A DNA stretch of 64,000 nucleotides from DASPKM01 sp035628135 (GTDB lineage Bacteria; Bacteroidota; Bacteroidia; Chitinophagales; Chitinophagaceae). The position numbers and the translations under genes were made by a program. Positions 35,241 to 44,164 of this stretch are shown in pieces; positions within the stretch are counted from its first letter, which is position 1; each line of letters opens with the position of its first letter. The notes under the pieces are model-generated. The model was given only the letters and a program-made list of their open reading frames with translations, had not been told where the DNA came from and ran no database searches. The stretch is taken from contig DASPKM010000001.1 of the NCBI GenBank assembly GCA_035628135.1, forward strand, positions 336,613-400,612, given 5' to 3'.

Positions 35241-37106
35241 ATGAGAATTCTAGGCATTTCTGCTTTTTATCATGATTCCGCCGCTGCCATCCTTGAAAAC
35301 GGGCAGGTTGTAGCTGCCGCACAGGAAGAGAGGTTTACCAGGAAAAAACATGACCCCGGATTCCCCGTCAATGCCACCAGGTTCTGCCTGGAATACCTCG
35401 GCGTTTCTGTAAACGAACTGGACGCCATCGTTTTTTACGATAAACCGCTATTGAAATTCGAGCGCCTGCTGGAAACATATTATGCCTTTGTGCCCAAGGG
35501 CCTTTCATCTTTTATGATGTCTATGCCCGTATGGATCAAGGAAAAGCTCTTCCTGAAAAAACTCATTTACGATTCACTCGATACCATTGAAAAAGTAGAC
35601 AAGAAAAAAGTAAAGCTCCTGTTTCCCGAGCACCACCTTTCGCACGCCGCCAGCGCATTTTATCCGGCGCCTTATGAACGTGCGGCCATCCTTACCATCG
35701 ATGGAGTAGGCGAGTGGGCAACGGCTTCCATTTGTTTGGGTGAAGGGAATAAGATCACGATATTGAAAGAGCTGGATTTCCCGCATTCACTGGGACTGTT
35801 GTATTCAGCATTCACCTACTATTGCGGGTTCAAGGTAAACTCGGGAGAGTACAAGCTGATGGGGCTTGCTCCTTACGGAAATCATGGATCGGCCGAAGTG
35901 GCCCGCTATAAGGACATCATCAAAACAAAACTGATTGACCTGCACGACGACGGCTCGGTGTTCCTGAAGCAGGAATATTTTAATTATGCCACAGGCCTTC
36001 GCATGACGCACGATGCGAAATGGAAAGACCTGTTCGGTTTTCCCAAGCGCGAATCTGAATCACGCCTGGAGCAAATGCACTGCGACCTGGCATTGGCAAT
36101 ACAGGAAGTAACGGAAGAAGCAGTGTTGAACCTTGCAAGGGAAGCGAAGAAATTATCAGGAGCTGATTACCTGTGCATGGCCGGCGGTGTGGCGCTTAAC
36201 TGCGTAGCCAATGGCAAGCTGGACGATGCGGGAATTTTCAAACAGGTATTTGTGCAACCCGCCGCAGGTGATGCAGGCGGCGCACTGGGCGCGGCATACG
36301 CGGCACATTATATTTATTTCAACCAGGAAAGAAAAGTAGATCCCAATAAATTGGATGCCTTGCGCGGCTCCTACCTAGGCACCGAAACTTCAGACATAGA
36401 GACCATCAAGGTGGCGAAAAGATATAAAGCAGTGTATACTCAGTTCGATAATGAAGACGAATTGTTGAATACGCTGGCAAGGTTGCTCGCCGAAGGCAAT
36501 GTGATCGGCTGGCACCAGGGCAGGATGGAATTTGGCCCCCGCGCATTGGGAGCACGCAGCATCATTGCAGATGCCCGCAATCCGGAGATGCAGAAAAAGC
36601 TTAACCTAAAAATAAAGTACCGCGAAGGCTTCAGGCCTTTCGCGCCGGTTGTGCCCGCTGAAGACGTTTCTGATTATTTTGAGCACAACGATATTTCTCC
36701 TTACATGCTGCTGGTGAAGCCCGTAAAAAAGAACAGGCAGATCGCTTACCCGGCAGAGTATAAGAACAAGGATTTGCTGGATAAGCTCTATTTCCTGCGC
36801 AGCGACCTGCCGGCCATTACGCACATCGATTATTCGGCCAGGTTGCAGACCGTGCACAAGGAAACCAATCCCAGGTTCTGGAAATTGTTGCAGGCATTCA
36901 AACGTCAAACGGGTTATTCCGTGCTGGTAAACACCAGTTTCAATGTCAGGGGAGAGCCGATTGTAAATACACCGGAAGATTCTTACAGGTGCTTTATGCG
37001 CACCGATATGGATTACCTGGTGGTAGGCAACCTGCTGTTCGATAAGAAATTACAGCCGGAATGGACTGAGAAAGACGATTGGCGCAAGGAGTTTACGCTC
37101 GATTAA
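35241..37106 (+). CDS. NodU/CmcH-type O-carbamoyltransferase
   Basis: The product is 621 residues. The N-terminal Kae1-like domain starts MRILGISAFYHDSAAAIL and has the metal-binding motif EHHLSHAASAFY (about 130), ILTIDGVGEWAT and GGVALNCVANGK (about 315). The C-terminal YrdC-like domain holds EFGPRALGARSI (about 430) and YREGFRPFAPVV. It transfers carbamoyl from carbamoyl phosphate, through carbamoyl-AMP, to a hydroxyl group. The downstream DUF5989 and SxtJ genes are its usual companions, so this is a conserved gene set. The acceptor, perhaps a surface glycan or a small molecule, is unknown. Confidence 0.9.
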   Translation: MRILGISAFYHDSAAAILENGQVVAAAQEERFTRKKHDPGFPVNATRFCLEYLGVSVNELDAIVFYDKPLLKFERLLETYYAFVPKGLSSFMMSMPVWIKEKLFLKKLIYDSLDTIEKVDKKKVKLLFPEHHLSHAASAFYPAPYERAAILTIDGVGEWATASICLGEGNKITILKELDFPHSLGLLYSAFTYYCGFKVNSGEYKLMGLAPYGNHGSAEVARYKDIIKTKLIDLHDDGSVFLKQEYFNYATGLRMTHDAKWKDLFGFPKRESESRLEQMHCDLALAIQEVTEEAVLNLAREAKKLSGADYLCMAGGVALNCVANGKLDDAGIFKQVFVQPAAGDAGGALGAAYAAHYIYFNQERKVDPNKLDALRGSYLGTETSDIETIKVAKRYKAVYTQFDNEDELLNTLARLLAEGNVIGWHQGRMEFGPRALGARSIIADARNPEMQKKLNLKIKYREGFRPFAPVVPAEDVSDYFEHNDISPYMLLVKPVKKNRQIAYPAEYKNKDLLDKLYFLRSDLPAITHIDYSARLQTVHKETNPRFWKLLQAFKRQTGYSVLVNTSFNVRGEPIVNTPEDSYRCFMRTDMDYLVVGNLLFDKKLQPEWTEKDDWRKEFTLD

Positions 37107-37112
37107 CGAAAG

Positions 37113-37160
37113 ACAGGCCTTCCTACCGGTAGGCAGGCCTGTCTGCCGGTAGGCAGGCCA
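37113..37160. repeat. GC-rich palindrome and direct repeat after the carbamoyltransferase
   Basis: A 30-base near-perfect palindrome (37113-37142, centred on ACCGGT, 14 of 15 pairs) is followed by a second copy of its right half, CTGCCGGTAGGCAGGCC (about 37143-37160). There is no T-run, so it may be a transcript-protecting hairpin or a REP-like element rather than a terminator. Confidence 0.75.
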
Positions 37161-37237
37161 GTGGCGGATCTCAACAGTTTTGTATAATTTTGGTTCAATT
37201 GTAATCTGGTACTCTGTATCAACTAAAAACCACAAAC

Positions 37238-37387
37238 ATGGAATTCTTAAAAGACCTCTGGAGTTTTATGAAGGCGCGGAAAAAGTGGTGGCTTGCACCA
37301 CTTATCATTGTGCTATTGCTGATTGGCGTGCTGATAGTATTGGGCGGCAGCTCGGCTATTGCTCCATTTATTTACACTTTATTCTAA
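37238..37387 (+). CDS. DUF5989-type small membrane protein
   Basis: The product is 49 residues: an amphipathic N-terminus (MEFLKDLWSFMKARKKWW), one membrane helix (LIIVLLLIGVLIVLGG) and a short tail with APFIYTLF. This is the pattern of the DUF5989 family that accompanies carbamoyltransferase/SxtJ gene sets. It lies 131 bp after the carbamoyltransferase and 7 bp before the SxtJ gene. The function is unknown, perhaps membrane anchoring of the partner enzyme. Confidence 0.8.
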   Translation: MEFLKDLWSFMKARKKWWLAPLIIVLLLIGVLIVLGGSSAIAPFIYTLF

Positions 37388-37394
37388 ACTGAAA

Positions 37395-37751
37395 ATGGAT
37401 AATAGAATCAAACATCTTGAAACAGTCCTGGTGATTGTTTTAGGCCTGCTGGTTTTTTATTGGATATTCGAGACCAGGTACCTGTTGTGGGCGGCCTTCG
37501 GCGTAGGGTTTATCGGCGTGTTCATTCCTTACCTGGCCGCCAAGCTCCATTGGGCCTGGATGAAACTGGCGCACGGCATGGGATTCGTCATGAGCAAGGT
37601 AATGCTTACCCTGGTGTACACGCTGGTGGTAATACCCATGGGATTCTTTTCAAGAAAAAAGATCACCATGCAGCTCAAATCCGGGCCGGGCAGCTATTTC
37701 AGGGAAAGAAATTATACCTATAAAAAGGAAGACCTGGAAAACGTCTGGTAA
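37395..37751 (+). CDS. SxtJ-family membrane protein
   Basis: From the ATG at 37395 the product is 118 residues with two or three membrane helices (about 10-45 and 60-85) and a basic C-terminal tail (SRKKITMQLKSGPGSYFRERNY). It matches the SxtJ family, named from saxitoxin clusters, whose members accompany carbamoyltransferases. A non-ATG extension to 37359 would overlap the DUF5989 gene and is not used. Its role is unknown; it is possibly a partner of the carbamoyltransferase. Confidence 0.78.
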   Translation: MDNRIKHLETVLVIVLGLLVFYWIFETRYLLWAAFGVGFIGVFIPYLAAKLHWAWMKLAHGMGFVMSKVMLTLVYTLVVIPMGFFSRKKITMQLKSGPGSYFRERNYTYKKEDLENVW

Positions 37752-37839
37752 AGACGGCCATACATTTTTTTTTGCAAGGGTTGGAATGGAGGAAAATGAA
37801 ACTCGCATTTCAACCTTTTTATTTTAACAATTGTAACCG

Positions 37840-39075
37840 ATGCGCCTCTTAAAAAAAACACTCATTGCAGTAGGCATTCTGGTATTGCTGAAAGTGATAT
37901 TGATCCTGCTCGATAAATATTCGCCTCACAGCATACTCTTTCACAGGAACCTGATCACCTCCCTGCAATTGTTTTGTTTCGGCTGGCTGGTGCTTGGGCT
38001 GATCATGGGCCTTATTTTCAGGCACGATCCGCGCCGGGCAAACCGCGTTACCTGGATAGTGCTGCTGGTAATGGTGGCCGTGCTGGAAGGCCTGTTCTTT
38101 TACTGGATGCGCAATCCCTCGAAGATACCGTCATCCCTGTTCGCTTCATTCAAGGAATATTACATACACCACCACCGCAACATTGTACAGGTAGAAAGAA
38201 ATTGCAGCGAGTACGACAGCGCTTTCTTTTACAGGCTGCGCGCCAACAACAGTTGCGTGTTCTCCAACATCGAATTCTCGAATACCATTCAAACCAACAG
38301 CCGCGGGCTTAGGGACGATGAAGCATCGCTGGCGCAACCCAACATCATTTGCATTGGCGATTCGTACACAATGGGATGGGGCGTGCAGCAGGATGAAACC
38401 TACCCGGCAAGGCTTGAAAAGCTCACCGGGCAAAAAGTATTGAACGCAGGCATGTCATCTTTCGGTACCATCAGGGAACTAAGGCAATTTGCACAACTGG
38501 ATACTTCCAACTGCCGTTGGGTGGTGTTGCAGTATTGCGACAATGATATGCAGGAAGTAAAGCCCTACCTCGACAGCGGCTACCGGTTGCAAACCTCCAA
38601 TGCCGCTGCGTATGACACGCTGGTGCGCCGCTCCGAATGGAACCATGGTTATTATCCCGGTAAGACTTTTTTCACCGTGGGCATGTTCAGGATCAAGGAA
38701 TCCATTAAAAAATTTACCCGCAAGGGCACTCCTGAATATGCAGTTCAGTTGGGTGCGGGCCAACAGGTGACCATGCCCGAAAGCGCCAAATTGTTTGCAG
38801 AAACACTGCGCCAATCCGCGCCGTTGTTTACCAACCGCTCACTCATCGTGTTGTACGCATTTGAAGGTGGCAGAAAGGATACGGTATTTACAAGGCATTT
38901 GCAGCAATTGCTCGCCACTTCGCCCTACAAAGAAGCCTTTACCAATCCCGTTTACATTGTGAATGCATCTACGCTGCTTACCACAAACGATAATTATTTG
39001 CTCGACGACCATTACCGGGCATCCGGGCATGAAAAGATCGCGGCGGCCATCGCGGCCATTATCCGGGGGAGGTAG
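37840..39075 (+). CDS. membrane-anchored SGNH/GDSL hydrolase-like protein
   Basis: The product is 411 residues. Three hydrophobic segments (about 5-25, 42-62 and 70-90) are followed by an external SGNH domain with block I ICIGDSYTMGWG (Ser in GDS), block II LNAGMSSFGT and block V-like LLDDHYRASGHEKIA (Asp and His). SGNH proteins often remove or transfer acyl groups on surface glycans. It follows the carbamoyltransferase-SxtJ group and is clearly paralogous to the gene at 40287. Its 3' end overlaps the convergent membrane protein gene by 17 bases. Confidence 0.8.
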   Translation: MRLLKKTLIAVGILVLLKVILILLDKYSPHSILFHRNLITSLQLFCFGWLVLGLIMGLIFRHDPRRANRVTWIVLLVMVAVLEGLFFYWMRNPSKIPSSLFASFKEYYIHHHRNIVQVERNCSEYDSAFFYRLRANNSCVFSNIEFSNTIQTNSRGLRDDEASLAQPNIICIGDSYTMGWGVQQDETYPARLEKLTGQKVLNAGMSSFGTIRELRQFAQLDTSNCRWVVLQYCDNDMQEVKPYLDSGYRLQTSNAAAYDTLVRRSEWNHGYYPGKTFFTVGMFRIKESIKKFTRKGTPEYAVQLGAGQQVTMPESAKLFAETLRQSAPLFTNRSLIVLYAFEGGRKDTVFTRHLQQLLATSPYKEAFTNPVYIVNASTLLTTNDNYLLDDHYRASGHEKIAAAIAAIIRGR

Positions 39076-40219
39076 CTTTCTTTTTGAACATGCGATTGTA
39101 CAGCTGTGTGGCTCCCATGCCGGCGTACAATAGTATCAATGGCATAACGGGCATGATGAACCGGTTATGCCAGTCATCGCATGTAAGCATTACGCTGAAT
39201 GCAAACGTTGCAATTAAGGTAAGGGAGAAAATGAGAAAAGGCCTTGCGTGGCGTTTCAGATAACCTACTGCATAAACTGCCAGCACGTACATGGGGTAGA
39301 ATCCAACCACCAGCAGGAAATTGTGTAGCTCTGAATAATACGGCCGCACCAGTGCAAAGAAGGCCCCAAGACGCATGAAAGCCAACCTGACAAAACTCGT
39401 GAAGTTTTGCGCCGCATAAGCGATCAATCCCAGGAACGATGATTCTTCGGGCTTGCCGTCTTCATAAAAATACCACGTCTCGCCGGCATCGCGATTGGTA
39501 AGTCCGCAAATAATGTGCTCTTCTACCAATGGTAAAATAAAATCAAACTCTCCCTTGCCCTTCATTGCTGTATCCGCCAGCCATACTGCAATCAGCAACC
39601 CGGGCACCCAGATGGCAAAGGCCAATAACTTCCTGCCTTGCCTGAACAAATACAGCGAGGCCAGCATAATGGTGGCGGGTATTGCCAGCATGCCCGTAGG
39701 CCTTGCGATTACCAGCAATAACAATAACAATAATATCGATGCCAGTTTTGCATATACATTCCTGTACGGCTTGAATAACACATAACAATAAATGATCATT
39801 AGGCTGAAGAAAACAGACTCCGTGAAAAGATACACCGTCCATTTTTGAAAGGGAATGCACAGGATCAATAGCAAGGTGCCGATGAAGGCGGCGGTTTTGT
39901 TGCCCGCGGTCTGGAGCGCTAACCTGTAAAAGCAATAAGTGGCAAAGGCGTTCAGCAGCAACTGTACCGCATATACGCCGGCAAAGCCCGCATGCACCGC
40001 ATTCGACAATATGTGCAGGAAAATATAACCACTGTAAAAAACATACTTTGGTTGGCTGAACGTGCCATGTTGGGTAAAATAGCCCGCTTCGTACACGTAC
40101 TTCGCGGCTTCCTCTTGCGTGTAAATGCCAAAAGCCAGCAGCAGGCCGGTTTGCACCAGGCAGAAAGCGATCACCAGCAACAGTTCCAATTTTTTACGGG
40201 CTGGGTGGCTATGATTCAT
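39059..40219 (-). CDS. polytopic membrane glycosyltransferase-like protein (GT39/PMT-like)
   Basis: The product is 386 residues with about ten membrane helices. The first external loop carries acidic residues (GIYTQEEAAKYVYEAGYF), the kind of site used by lipid-linked sugar transferases of the GT-C fold. It also has a run of isoleucine, leucine and valine (LLLLLLLVIARPTGML) typical of these proteins. I infer a GT-C glycosyltransferase, but no decisive motif is present. It sits between two SGNH paralogues on the opposite strand, which suggests a glycan role. Confidence 0.6.
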   Translation of the reverse strand: MNHSHPARKKLELLLVIAFCLVQTGLLLAFGIYTQEEAAKYVYEAGYFTQHGTFSQPKYVFYSGYIFLHILSNAVHAGFAGVYAVQLLLNAFATYCFYRLALQTAGNKTAAFIGTLLLILCIPFQKWTVYLFTESVFFSLMIIYCYVLFKPYRNVYAKLASILLLLLLLVIARPTGMLAIPATIMLASLYLFRQGRKLLAFAIWVPGLLIAVWLADTAMKGKGEFDFILPLVEEHIICGLTNRDAGETWYFYEDGKPEESSFLGLIAYAAQNFTSFVRLAFMRLGAFFALVRPYYSELHNFLLVVGFYPMYVLAVYAVGYLKRHARPFLIFSLTLIATFAFSVMLTCDDWHNRFIMPVMPLILLYAGMGATQLYNRMFKKKATSPG

Positions 40220-40286
40220 TTTCTGAAAATAATTTGAATATTTGAAATTAATAACTGAATGTTGTTTTCATACCTGTTATCCTGAA

Positions 40287-41492
40287 ATGTTCGAAGCATC
40301 CCTCACCATCCTCATATTAGTAGCGCTGGAAGGCATCAAGCGGCTTGTTACCTGGACCCCGCATGCTTCTGACTATTTTTATTTCAACCTGTTTTCCTGC
40401 ATGCAGGTGTTTGTATTGGTAGGCTGCATACTGGTGCTTATTACGCGCCCGCTGCTGAAAAGGTTCATTAAAAGAAGATTCTTTTTGTGGCAATTATTGG
40501 GTTATGTGTTGCTGGTACTGTTGATGGAATGGGGTTGCAGCTACCTGCTGAACCATCCCAGGTCCATTCCCAATGCATTGTTCCCTTCTTTTAAATTCTA
40601 TTATGATCATTTTGAATGCAGGATCATCCAGTATGAGCCGGCACATACCCGCTACGATACCGCGCTGTATTATACGCTCAAAAGCAATGTGAGCTTTACC
40701 TACAGCAACCGCGAGTATGACAATGCATTTGCCACCAACAGCAAAGGCCTCCGTGACGATGAAGCTTCGCTTACGCAGCCCCGTATTATTTGCCTGGGCG
40801 ACTCCTACACCCTTGGCTGGGGCGCTGATGAACAACAATCTTATCCTGCCATGGTAGAACGGCAAACCGGCTTGAAGGTGCTGAACGCCGGCATGTCTTC
40901 GTACGGCACGGCGCGTGAAAGCAGGCTGTTGTCTACCCTTGATACCTCGCAGGTACAATACGTCATCTGGCAGTACTGCGCAAATGACCAGGAGGAAAAC
41001 GAGGCTTATATCACAACTTATCGTTCATCGCCATCGCACACGCCGCAAAGCCTGGACAGTGTAATGGAGTTGCACGCATGGACCAGGCAATATTTTCCAT
41101 GCCGCCACTTGTTTACCCTTGCAAAATTGTCCGCGAACCAGTTGGTGAATGACCTTTCTCTGCCCATGAAGCCGGCGCCTGCACCTCCAACCGCCGATAG
41201 TGTTTTTGAGCGGAACGCCCGCGATTTTCTGTCCATCGTTACTACCAGTTCGGTCGATCTTGTAAGAACCAAAATAATTGTGTTGGAACTGGGCCCGTTT
41301 CCCATTGAAGGGCGGTTTATCCATCATCTTAAAAACCTGGTACAGCAGCGGGGCTTAACGCAATCATTCCTGTTCATCGACGCTAGCACCCTGCTTTCGA
41401 AAGATGATTTTTATATACTCGATGTGCATCTGAACCAGCAAGGCAACCGGAAGGTAGCTGAAGCATTGACTCGGATGATCAACGGCCTTTAA
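40287..41492 (+). CDS. membrane-anchored SGNH/GDSL hydrolase-like protein (paralogue)
   Basis: From the ATG at 40287 the product is 401 residues with the same plan as the 37840 gene: three N-terminal membrane segments and then an SGNH domain with ICLGDSYTLGWG, LNAGMSSYGT and DVHLNQQGNRKVA. The two share long blocks around GLRDDEASL and QYC-ND, so they arose by duplication. An upstream TTG at 40242 is possible but weaker. It reads divergently from the GT-C-like gene across 67 bp. Confidence 0.78.
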   Translation: MFEASLTILILVALEGIKRLVTWTPHASDYFYFNLFSCMQVFVLVGCILVLITRPLLKRFIKRRFFLWQLLGYVLLVLLMEWGCSYLLNHPRSIPNALFPSFKFYYDHFECRIIQYEPAHTRYDTALYYTLKSNVSFTYSNREYDNAFATNSKGLRDDEASLTQPRIICLGDSYTLGWGADEQQSYPAMVERQTGLKVLNAGMSSYGTARESRLLSTLDTSQVQYVIWQYCANDQEENEAYITTYRSSPSHTPQSLDSVMELHAWTRQYFPCRHLFTLAKLSANQLVNDLSLPMKPAPAPPTADSVFERNARDFLSIVTTSSVDLVRTKIIVLELGPFPIEGRFIHHLKNLVQQRGLTQSFLFIDASTLLSKDDFYILDVHLNQQGNRKVAEALTRMINGL

Positions 41493-41548
41493 GTGTACCT
41501 ATATGGGCTGGCATTTTGTCAAAACTTCCGCTCTGACTCTAGTGAACA

Positions 41549-41591
41549 CTGAGCGAAGCTAAGACGAATCTAAGACGAATCTAAGGCGAAC
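41549..41591. repeat. 11-bp tandem repeat (CTAAGACGAAT)
   Basis: Three units of 11 bases (41559-41569, 41570-41580 and 41581-41591, the last with GGCGAA) follow a degenerate copy at 41549. They lie in the 142-bp gap between the SGNH and ribE 3' ends. A related 11-bp array is at 56641. Confidence 0.75.
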
Positions 41592-41634
41592 GTACATTTT
41601 GGCAGTTTGCTCTCTCTTCCCCTCCTTTTTCTCC

Positions 41635-42225
41635 TTAACTTCTTTGCTCCATCATCCGCTTCACATACTTCCCGATCATGTCAAACTCCACGTTCACCTT
41701 ATCGCCAGGCTCCACCAACCAGATATTGGTATGATGATAAGTATAAGGAATGATGGCCACTTCGAACTGGTGGCCCGTTACATTGAACACGGTAAGGCTG
41801 ATGCCGTTAAGCGATATAGATCCCTTTTCAATGATATAAGCGCCAAATTCCGCGGGAAACTCAAACGTATACTGCCAGCTGCCATTCATTTCTTTTTTGG
41901 CAATACAAACCGCCGTCGCGTCCACGTGTCCCTGCACCAGGTGCCCATCCAGCCGCCCGTTGAATGCCAGGCAGCGCTCCAGGTTTACAAGGTCCCCCGC
42001 TTGCCAGGCTCCGAGGTTGGTTTTAGACAGGGTTTCCCGGATGGCGGTTACACGGTGTTGGTTGTCAATTACTTCTTCAACAGTAAGGCAAACCCCATTG
42101 TGGCTTACGCTTTGGTCTACCTTTAATTCAGGCGAAATAGGGGATTCGATCAGGAAGGAATGGTTATCGCCCGACTGCGTTACTTGTTTTATTTGGCCGG
42201 TGGTTTCTATAATGCCCGTGAACAT
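41635..42225 (-). CDS. ribE: riboflavin synthase, alpha chain
   Basis: The product is 196 residues made of two homologous lumazine-binding barrels. The first starts MFTGIIETTGQIK with SHNGVCLTVEEV; the second begins about residue 97 with GHVDATAVC and has SISLNGISLTV. Such two-fold repeats define riboflavin synthase, which dismutates two 6,7-dimethyl-8-ribityllumazine molecules to riboflavin. The IS1-type element lies only 13 bp upstream of the start, so the native promoter region has been split from the gene. Confidence 0.93.
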   Translation of the reverse strand: MFTGIIETTGQIKQVTQSGDNHSFLIESPISPELKVDQSVSHNGVCLTVEEVIDNQHRVTAIRETLSKTNLGAWQAGDLVNLERCLAFNGRLDGHLVQGHVDATAVCIAKKEMNGSWQYTFEFPAEFGAYIIEKGSISLNGISLTVFNVTGHQFEVAIIPYTYHHTNIWLVEPGDKVNVEFDMIGKYVKRMMEQRS

Positions 42226-42230
42226 GGCTG

Positions 42231-42238
42231 CAAATTAG
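42231..42238. repeat. target site duplication, left copy (CAAATTAG)
   Basis: CAAATTAG flanks the left end of the element and is repeated exactly at 45541-45548. Its reverse complement CTAATTTG resembles a -7 box for ribE. Confidence 0.9.
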
Positions 42239-42257
42239 GGTAGTGCCTCAGTTTGAA
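42239..42257 (+). repeat. left terminal inverted repeat
   Basis: GGTAGTGCCTCAGTTTGAA is perfectly complementary to 45522-45540. The next bases diverge, so the repeat is 19 bp. Confidence 0.93.
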
Positions 42258-42560
42258 TTTTGAGATTTTTGCGTTGATTTTCACCCTATTTTGGGCGATT
42301 GAACCCGACGCAAGCAAATATCAAGATTTATAACGATCAAATCCAAATAGCCTTAGAGAAGATTTTGGAGGCGGGAAAAGGGCTGGATTATTTCCAGCTT
42401 AAGCGGCTTGCGACTTGGCCCTAGAGCTTAAACAGTCAAGCCGAAACCATTTTAAGAGTAAATAATCTTCTGGTAAACTTTCAAAAATGGCTAAAGACAG
42501 CTTCACATATTTTGGCACATAGTGCGTTGCTCCCTATCCTGTCAGATTAAATGCTTTCTG

Positions 42561-42950
42561 TTACTTACTTTGCTTATCTAGAATCATAGTGCCGTCCAAA
42601 GTTGTATACTCTATTTTGGTATCCGTTATAAATTTGATAGTGGTTTTAATGCGGTCCATTTCTAAGCCATCAGCTTTATCATAGATTACAAAATCCAGAG
42701 ACATAGGATTTATGGAATAATCTATTTCATATTTACATTCTAATGTCTTTCCTTCTTGCACAAATTCTTTACCACCCCAAGCTTTATTATCCATAATTAT
42801 AACAGCATGATTTGTATTATCCAAAATCAAACTTATTTGGTGCCCACGGTTAGTCCCCTTCCACTCTCCAATATGTTTTTTGCTTGAGCATCCTATACAC
42901 AATATGGTTGATGCAATAATAAACATTATGAATTTGAGGATGTTTTTCAT
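42561..42950 (-). CDS. cargo lipoprotein of unknown function
   Basis: The product is 129 residues. A signal with a good lipobox (STILCIGC, Cys near residue 20) is followed by a small beta-rich domain (HIGEWKGTNRGHQISLILD, ending in TTLDGTMILDKQ). I do not recognise the family; the layout resembles short lipocalin-like or 'lipid-binding' lipoproteins. It is a passenger inside the IS1-type element, downstream of and on the same strand as the transposase. Confidence 0.65.
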   Translation of the reverse strand: MKNILKFIMFIIASTILCIGCSSKKHIGEWKGTNRGHQISLILDNTNHAVIIMDNKAWGGKEFVQEGKTLECKYEIDYSINPMSLDFVIYDKADGLEMDRIKTTIKFITDTKIEYTTLDGTMILDKQSK

Positions 42951-43064
42951 AATTACTATGAGTTTGCAAGGTCAAGGGTTTATTGAGTAAAACAAATAAG
43001 GGTAATTTAGGACAATAAAAAAGGGTTTTTTCACCCTAAAACTATAAAAAAATAGGAATGGTGT

Positions 43065-43946
43065 TTAATGTTGCACATTCCTTTTCTTATAGGAGCCACG
43101 CTTTTTAGGTTCTTCAACCGGAAGTAGGTTAACTATATCTTCAATACTCATAAACCGCTTTGTCAATCCAGCAGCCATTGCGGGTGTTATTGTTAATGTC
43201 TTGTGTTGACGTACAAAATTGTAATACACGAAATGCAAGGCAATAGCGTGGCAATGGTTCTCAACCTTTTTAGAAAAGGCATTGGTAAGCCTTGTAAACC
43301 GCCTCATGGACATTCTCATGTTAAGATTCTGCCTTTCTACATAAGACGTAGAAATGTGTTTTGGGTCGGGGTTGCCGGAAATGACCTTAGTTTCACAGCC
43401 GATACATTGGGGCGGGCTGTATCTTCTTTCCTGTTGGGTCAGACCTTCGGGCTTACCATATATTTTTTGAAGTTGGGCGAAGTCAATAAACCTGTCAAAA
43501 GTTTCATCTACGGCCCCCGGATAAGCTACATATCCATCGGTTGTTAACTGGATTCTGCCGCTTGATATTCTTGAACCAACATCCTGCATAAACTCTTTTG
43601 CAGTAGCCATATCCCTCTGACCTACGAACCACGAAATAATCAGTTTGGTATCTGCGTCAATAGCGGTAAAAGTCCAAACATCTCCGGCATAATCTTCCAT
43701 GCCTTCAGGTACATTCTTTTCCTTCGCATAAACGAAAGACCATATTTCGTCACATTGAACCCGCTTTGGAGTAAGTCCCATTACGGTTGAATTGTGGAAG
43801 TCAGCGCAAGCCTTACCAATGTCAACAAGCAGCTTTGTAACGGTGTTTAAAGAAACGTCCGCAATACGTGAAGTTGAACGCAGGCTATTTCCCTCAACCA
43901 GCAGCTTTACTATTTGTACTCTTTTCTCAATTGGCAGCTTGTTCAT
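43065..43946 (-). CDS. IS1-type DDE transposase
   Basis: The product is 293 residues. An N-terminal helix-turn-helix (about 6-42: LLVEGNSLRSTSRIADVS) matches IS1 InsA. The DDE catalytic triad is Asp66 (VQCDEIW), Asp137 (LTTDGYVAY) and Glu204 (SYVERQNLNM), and the IS1-like block MRRFTRLTNAFSKKVENH follows. It is read as one continuous frame; classical IS1 makes its transposase by a frameshift between InsA and InsB. The protein would act on the 19-bp ends described above. Confidence 0.88.
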   Translation of the reverse strand: MNKLPIEKRVQIVKLLVEGNSLRSTSRIADVSLNTVTKLLVDIGKACADFHNSTVMGLTPKRVQCDEIWSFVYAKEKNVPEGMEDYAGDVWTFTAIDADTKLIISWFVGQRDMATAKEFMQDVGSRISSGRIQLTTDGYVAYPGAVDETFDRFIDFAQLQKIYGKPEGLTQQERRYSPPQCIGCETKVISGNPDPKHISTSYVERQNLNMRMSMRRFTRLTNAFSKKVENHCHAIALHFVYYNFVRQHKTLTITPAMAAGLTKRFMSIEDIVNLLPVEEPKKRGSYKKRNVQH

Positions 43947-43950
43947 GCCA

Positions 43951-43958
43951 TAAAGATA
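43951..43958 (-). promoter_or_regulatory. TATCTTTA -7 box for the transposase
   Basis: On the minus strand TATCTTTA lies 4 bases before the ATG. A TTG 19 bases further upstream (in TTGACCG) is a good -33. The transcript would be leaderless or nearly so. The 11-mer CGGTCAAGCAT at this site recurs at 45497-45507 upstream of the basic-protein gene. Confidence 0.55.
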
Positions 43959-44164
43959 ATGTTTATTCTTGAACGGTCAAGCATTTAATCAGTTTATTTT
44001 AAAATATTTTATTTCTTACATTTGTATAAATACAAAAAGGAAATGGTGCCAGCCATTCCCTTTGTTGTCAATTACTTATATGCCGTTTTTATTACTGAGG
44101 GTCTAATTAAGATTTGGACAAAGTTAATTTTTTGCCCAATCATCACCAAAATCTTAGTCAGACC

